From the NCBI GenBank assembly GCA_036500065.1, contig DASYCT010000490.1, forward strand, positions 1-5,582: a DNA stretch of 5,582 nucleotides, written 5' to 3'. Each line of letters opens with the position of its first letter. Position 1 is the stretch's first letter. This stretch comes from JACMLD01 sp036500065. GTDB taxonomy: Bacteria; Bacteroidota; Bacteroidia; Chitinophagales; Chitinophagaceae. Shown here piece after piece: positions 3,668 through 5,582 of the stretch. The notes beneath the pieces were generated by a model. It did no database searches and was not told the origin of the DNA. It was given only the letters and a program-made list of their open reading frames with translations. A program made the translations under genes and the position numbers.

Positions 3668-5582
3668 ATGGAACTGAGTAAAAATTATATTCCCGCCGAT
3701 ACAGAAAAAAGATGGAACCTTCACTGGAGGAACAAGGGCTATTTCAACAGCAAGCCGGACGACCGCAAGCCGTTTACCGTCGTAATTCCCCCTCCCAATG
3801 TGACCGGGGTGCTCCACATGGGGCATACGCTCAACGAAACCGTGCAGGACATCCTCGTGCGCAAGGCCCGCATGAGCGGCTTCAACGCCTGCTGGGTGCC
3901 GGGAAGCGACCATGCTTCGATTGCCACCGAAGCCAAGGTCGTACAGATGCTGAAGGAAAAGGGGATCGACAAAAAAGCGCTTACCCGGGAACAGTTTCTT
4001 GAATACGCCTTTGAATGGAAAGAAAAATACGGCGGTATCATTTACAACCAGATCGACCGGCTCGGTTGCAGCGTCGACTGGAACAGGGTAACGTTTACCA
4101 TGGACGGCCATTACTACAAAGCCGTTATCAAAGTATTTGTCGACCTCTATCAGCAGGGACTTATTTACCGCGGGGCACGCATGATCCACTGGGACCCTGC
4201 CGCCAAAACCGCCCTGAGCGATGAAGAAGTGGAGTACAAAGACATACAGGGAAAGCTCTATTACCTGAAATACGCGCTTACGGACATGGCGGGCCGCCCC
4301 ACCGATAAGTTTATCAGCATCGCCACCCAACGCCCGGAAACCATCATGGGCGATACGGCCGTATGTGTAAACCCTGCGGATGAACGTTATTCCCACCTCA
4401 AAGGCGCCCACGTACTGGTGCCCCTTATCAACCGCCGCATTCCCGTCATCTTCGATGACTATGTAGATAAATCATTCGGTACCGGTGCGCTGAAAGTGAC
4501 CCCCGCGCACGATATCAACGACTATAACCTCGGTTTAAAACACCAGCTCGAAATCATCGACACGCTCAACGACGACGGTACGCTCAGCGCCGCCGCACAG
4601 CTATACGTGGGAGAAGACCGCTTTGCCGCCCGCAAAAAGATCATCGCCGAACTGAAGGAAAAAGATTTCCTGATCAAAGAAGAAGAATATTCCACCCGCC
4701 TCGGCTATAGCCAGCGCAGCGGTGCAGTGGTAGAACCGCGGATTTCAACCCAATGGTTCCTTCGGATGAAAGATATGGCGGGCCCGGCCCTCAACGCCGT
4801 AGTCGAGGGTGATATTAAAATACATCCCGGTGATAAGTTCCTCGCCACCTACAAATACTGGCTGGAAAATGTAAAGGACTGGTGCATCTCCCGCCAGCTA
4901 TGGTGGGGACAACAGATACCGGCATGGTATGATGAAAGCGGGAATTGTTTTGTAGCGGAAACAGAAGAAGAAGCTGTTCAATTGGCTACAGGCCAGCAGC
5001 CGAAAACGGCCCGGCAAAACGGCTCGAAGCTCATAGCGCAAAGCGCAAAGCTGACCCGCGACGAAGACGTACTCGACACCTGGTTCTCTTCCTGGCTCTG
5101 GCCGATGGAAGTATTCAAGGGTGTCAGCCAGCCCGGCAATGAAGAACTGAATTACTACTACCCTACTTCTGTGCTGGTAACAGGGCAGGATATTATTTTC
5201 TTTTGGGTAGCCCGCATGGTGATGGCAGGCATGCACTACGAACAACGCATACCCTTCCACGATGTTTATTTCACCGGTATGGTGCGCGATAAGCAGGGCC
5301 GGAAAATGAGCAAACAGCTCGGCAACTCGCCCGACCTGCTGGAACTGATCGATAAATACGGCGCCGATGCCGTTCGCTTTGGCATTATGATCGCTTCCCC
5401 GGCGGGAAATGACTTATTGTTCGACGAAGCCGCGCTGGAACAGGGAAGGAATTTCAATAACAAGCTGTGGAATGCGTTGAAACTGGTGAAAGGATGGGAA
5501 GGAAGGATTGACAGTTCACAGTTGACAATTGACAACTCGCAGGCAACAACCGGCTTCGCCATAGAATGGTTTGAAAACAGGC
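3668..5582 (+). CDS. valS: Valyl-tRNA synthetase, 5' part (continues beyond the window)
   Basis: ValS charges tRNA-Val with valine and hydrolyses misacylated Thr-tRNA-Val through its editing domain. The first 638 residues are present; full-length enzymes have roughly 870-950, so the anticodon-binding and C-terminal parts are missing. The class Ia HIGH motif is HMGH at 50-53, preceded by PPPNVTG. The editing (CP1) domain shows TQRPET at 220-225 and GTGALKVTPAHDINDY ending near 286. WCISRQLWWGQQIP is at 405-418, DEDVLDTWFSS at 465-474, and the KMSKS loop reads KMSKQLGNS from 546. The Q in place of the second S is, from memory, common in Bacteroidota. An in-frame TAA at 3650-3652 fixes the ATG at 3668. 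Two regions carry in-frame heptamer repeats: a linker at 452-462 and a short loop at 614-625, where the catalytic core meets the anticodon-binding domain. No stop or frameshift is seen. Confidence 0.97.
   Translation, partial: MELSKNYIPADTEKRWNLHWRNKGYFNSKPDDRKPFTVVIPPPNVTGVLHMGHTLNETVQDILVRKARMSGFNACWVPGSDHASIATEAKVVQMLKEKGIDKKALTREQFLEYAFEWKEKYGGIIYNQIDRLGCSVDWNRVTFTMDGHYYKAVIKVFVDLYQQGLIYRGARMIHWDPAAKTALSDEEVEYKDIQGKLYYLKYALTDMAGRPTDKFISIATQRPETIMGDTAVCVNPADERYSHLKGAHVLVPLINRRIPVIFDDYVDKSFGTGALKVTPAHDINDYNLGLKHQLEIIDTLNDDGTLSAAAQLYVGEDRFAARKKIIAELKEKDFLIKEEEYSTRLGYSQRSGAVVEPRISTQWFLRMKDMAGPALNAVVEGDIKIHPGDKFLATYKYWLENVKDWCISRQLWWGQQIPAWYDESGNCFVAETEEEAVQLATGQQPKTARQNGSKLIAQSAKLTRDEDVLDTWFSSWLWPMEVFKGVSQPGNEELNYYYPTSVLVTGQDIIFFWVARMVMAGMHYEQRIPFHDVYFTGMVRDKQGRKMSKQLGNSPDLLELIDKYGADAVRFGIMIASPAGNDLLFDEAALEQGRNFNNKLWNALKLVKGWEGRIDSSQLTIDNSQATTGFAIEWFENR
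5003..5023. repeat. Short direct and inverted repeats in the valS linker
   Basis: AAAACGGC occurs twice, at 5003-5010 and 5016-5023, 13 nt apart. The flanks AGCCG (4998-5002) and CGGCT (5020-5024) are inverted. The stretch encodes a low-complexity part of ValS (Q, K, T, A, R, N, G) between AETEEEAVQ and the conserved LTRDEDVLDTW, and abuts the heptamer array at 5028. It therefore appears to be part of the same inserted or expanded linker. Confidence 0.4.
5028..5055. repeat. In-frame heptanucleotide array in valS, AGCKCAW type
   Basis: Three 7-nt units with consensus AGCKCAW lie at 5028-5034, 5035-5041 and 5042-5048; the second and third are identical. A partial unit starting AGCT follows at 5049. 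The array is translated as ValS residues 454-463 (LIAQSAK plus flanks), in a variable linker before DEDVLDTW. Three full units make 21 nt, a whole number of codons, so an insertion of this size keeps the frame. Confidence 0.75.
5508..5542. repeat. In-frame heptanucleotide array in valS, TTGACAR type
   Basis: Five consecutive 7-nt units with consensus TTGACAR occupy 5508-5542. The first four match closely; the fifth (starting CTCGCA) is degenerate. They are translated as ValS residues 614-625 (IDSSQLTIDNSQ), between KLVKGWE of the catalytic core and FAIEWF, which begins the anticodon-binding part. Bacteroidota ValS has a short variable loop here, so the array probably sits on the surface. The unit differs from those at 58-92 and 5028-5055. 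Confidence 0.85.

Noticed and set aside
3629..4411. 260-codon open frame on the minus strand
   Set aside because: It is antisense to the start of valS, which carries HIGH and editing motifs in the other strand. The composition is typical of a reverse shadow of a GC-biased gene.
5303..5317. KMSKQ in place of KMSKS as a defect in ValS
   Set aside because: The lysines and methionine of the loop are intact and, from memory, the variant occurs in other Bacteroidota ValS proteins, so it is probably a lineage trait.
4898..5562. Minus-strand frames antisense to the 3' part of valS
   Set aside because: Their repeat-like peptides (for example CELSIVNCELSI) are reverse readings of the heptamer arrays and not proteins.

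Overview
This window looks like a chromosomal housekeeping segment from a Bacteroidota bacterium, most likely a Chitinophagaceae/Chitinophaga-type lineage. The evidence is: TAnnTTTG-type -7 promoter elements just upstream of genes, mostly weak or absent Shine-Dalgarno sequences, moderate GC, Bacteroidota-like LipB and ValS sequences, and scattered short tandem and palindromic repeats of a kind I associate with these genomes. The assignment is inferred from protein and promoter style; I ran no database search.

Layout, left to right. Positions 1-92 carry two blocks of 7-nt tandem repeats, and the second block contains the stop codon of lipB. lipB (76-843, minus) encodes octanoyl-ACP:protein transferase and holds an extra Pro/Gly/Ala-rich segment encoded by a GC-rich palindromic repeat. 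Positions 844-1070 are intergenic: a near-leaderless lipB promoter, a small hairpin, and a strong intrinsic terminator for the next gene. A minus-strand gene (1071-1802) encodes a PF00756-like alpha/beta-hydrolase esterase. Positions 1803-2062 hold a plausible sigma-ABfr-type promoter and a hairpin leader. These lead into a 34-residue plus-strand ORF (2063-2167) for a tiny single-span membrane protein. A minus-strand gene (2256-3578) fuses a DnaQ-type DEDDh exonuclease to a GIY-YIG nuclease domain. An 89-nt divergent promoter region (3579-3667) separates it from valS (3668-window end, plus), which encodes valyl-tRNA synthetase and is cut off by the window after residue 638.

The genes do not form one operon. 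Orientations alternate, and a terminator separates the only co-directional neighbours (esterase and lipB). Their roles are independent: lipoylation of 2-oxoacid dehydrogenases, an ester hydrolase of unknown substrate, nucleic-acid processing or repair, and translation.

The most interesting signals are (i) heptanucleotide tandem arrays of three or more sequence families, two of them translated in frame inside the essential gene valS and one forming the 3' end of lipB; (ii) a palindromic repeat translated inside lipB; and (iii) an undescribed 34-aa membrane miniprotein with its own promoter and a structured leader. No complete new defence or mobile system is visible.
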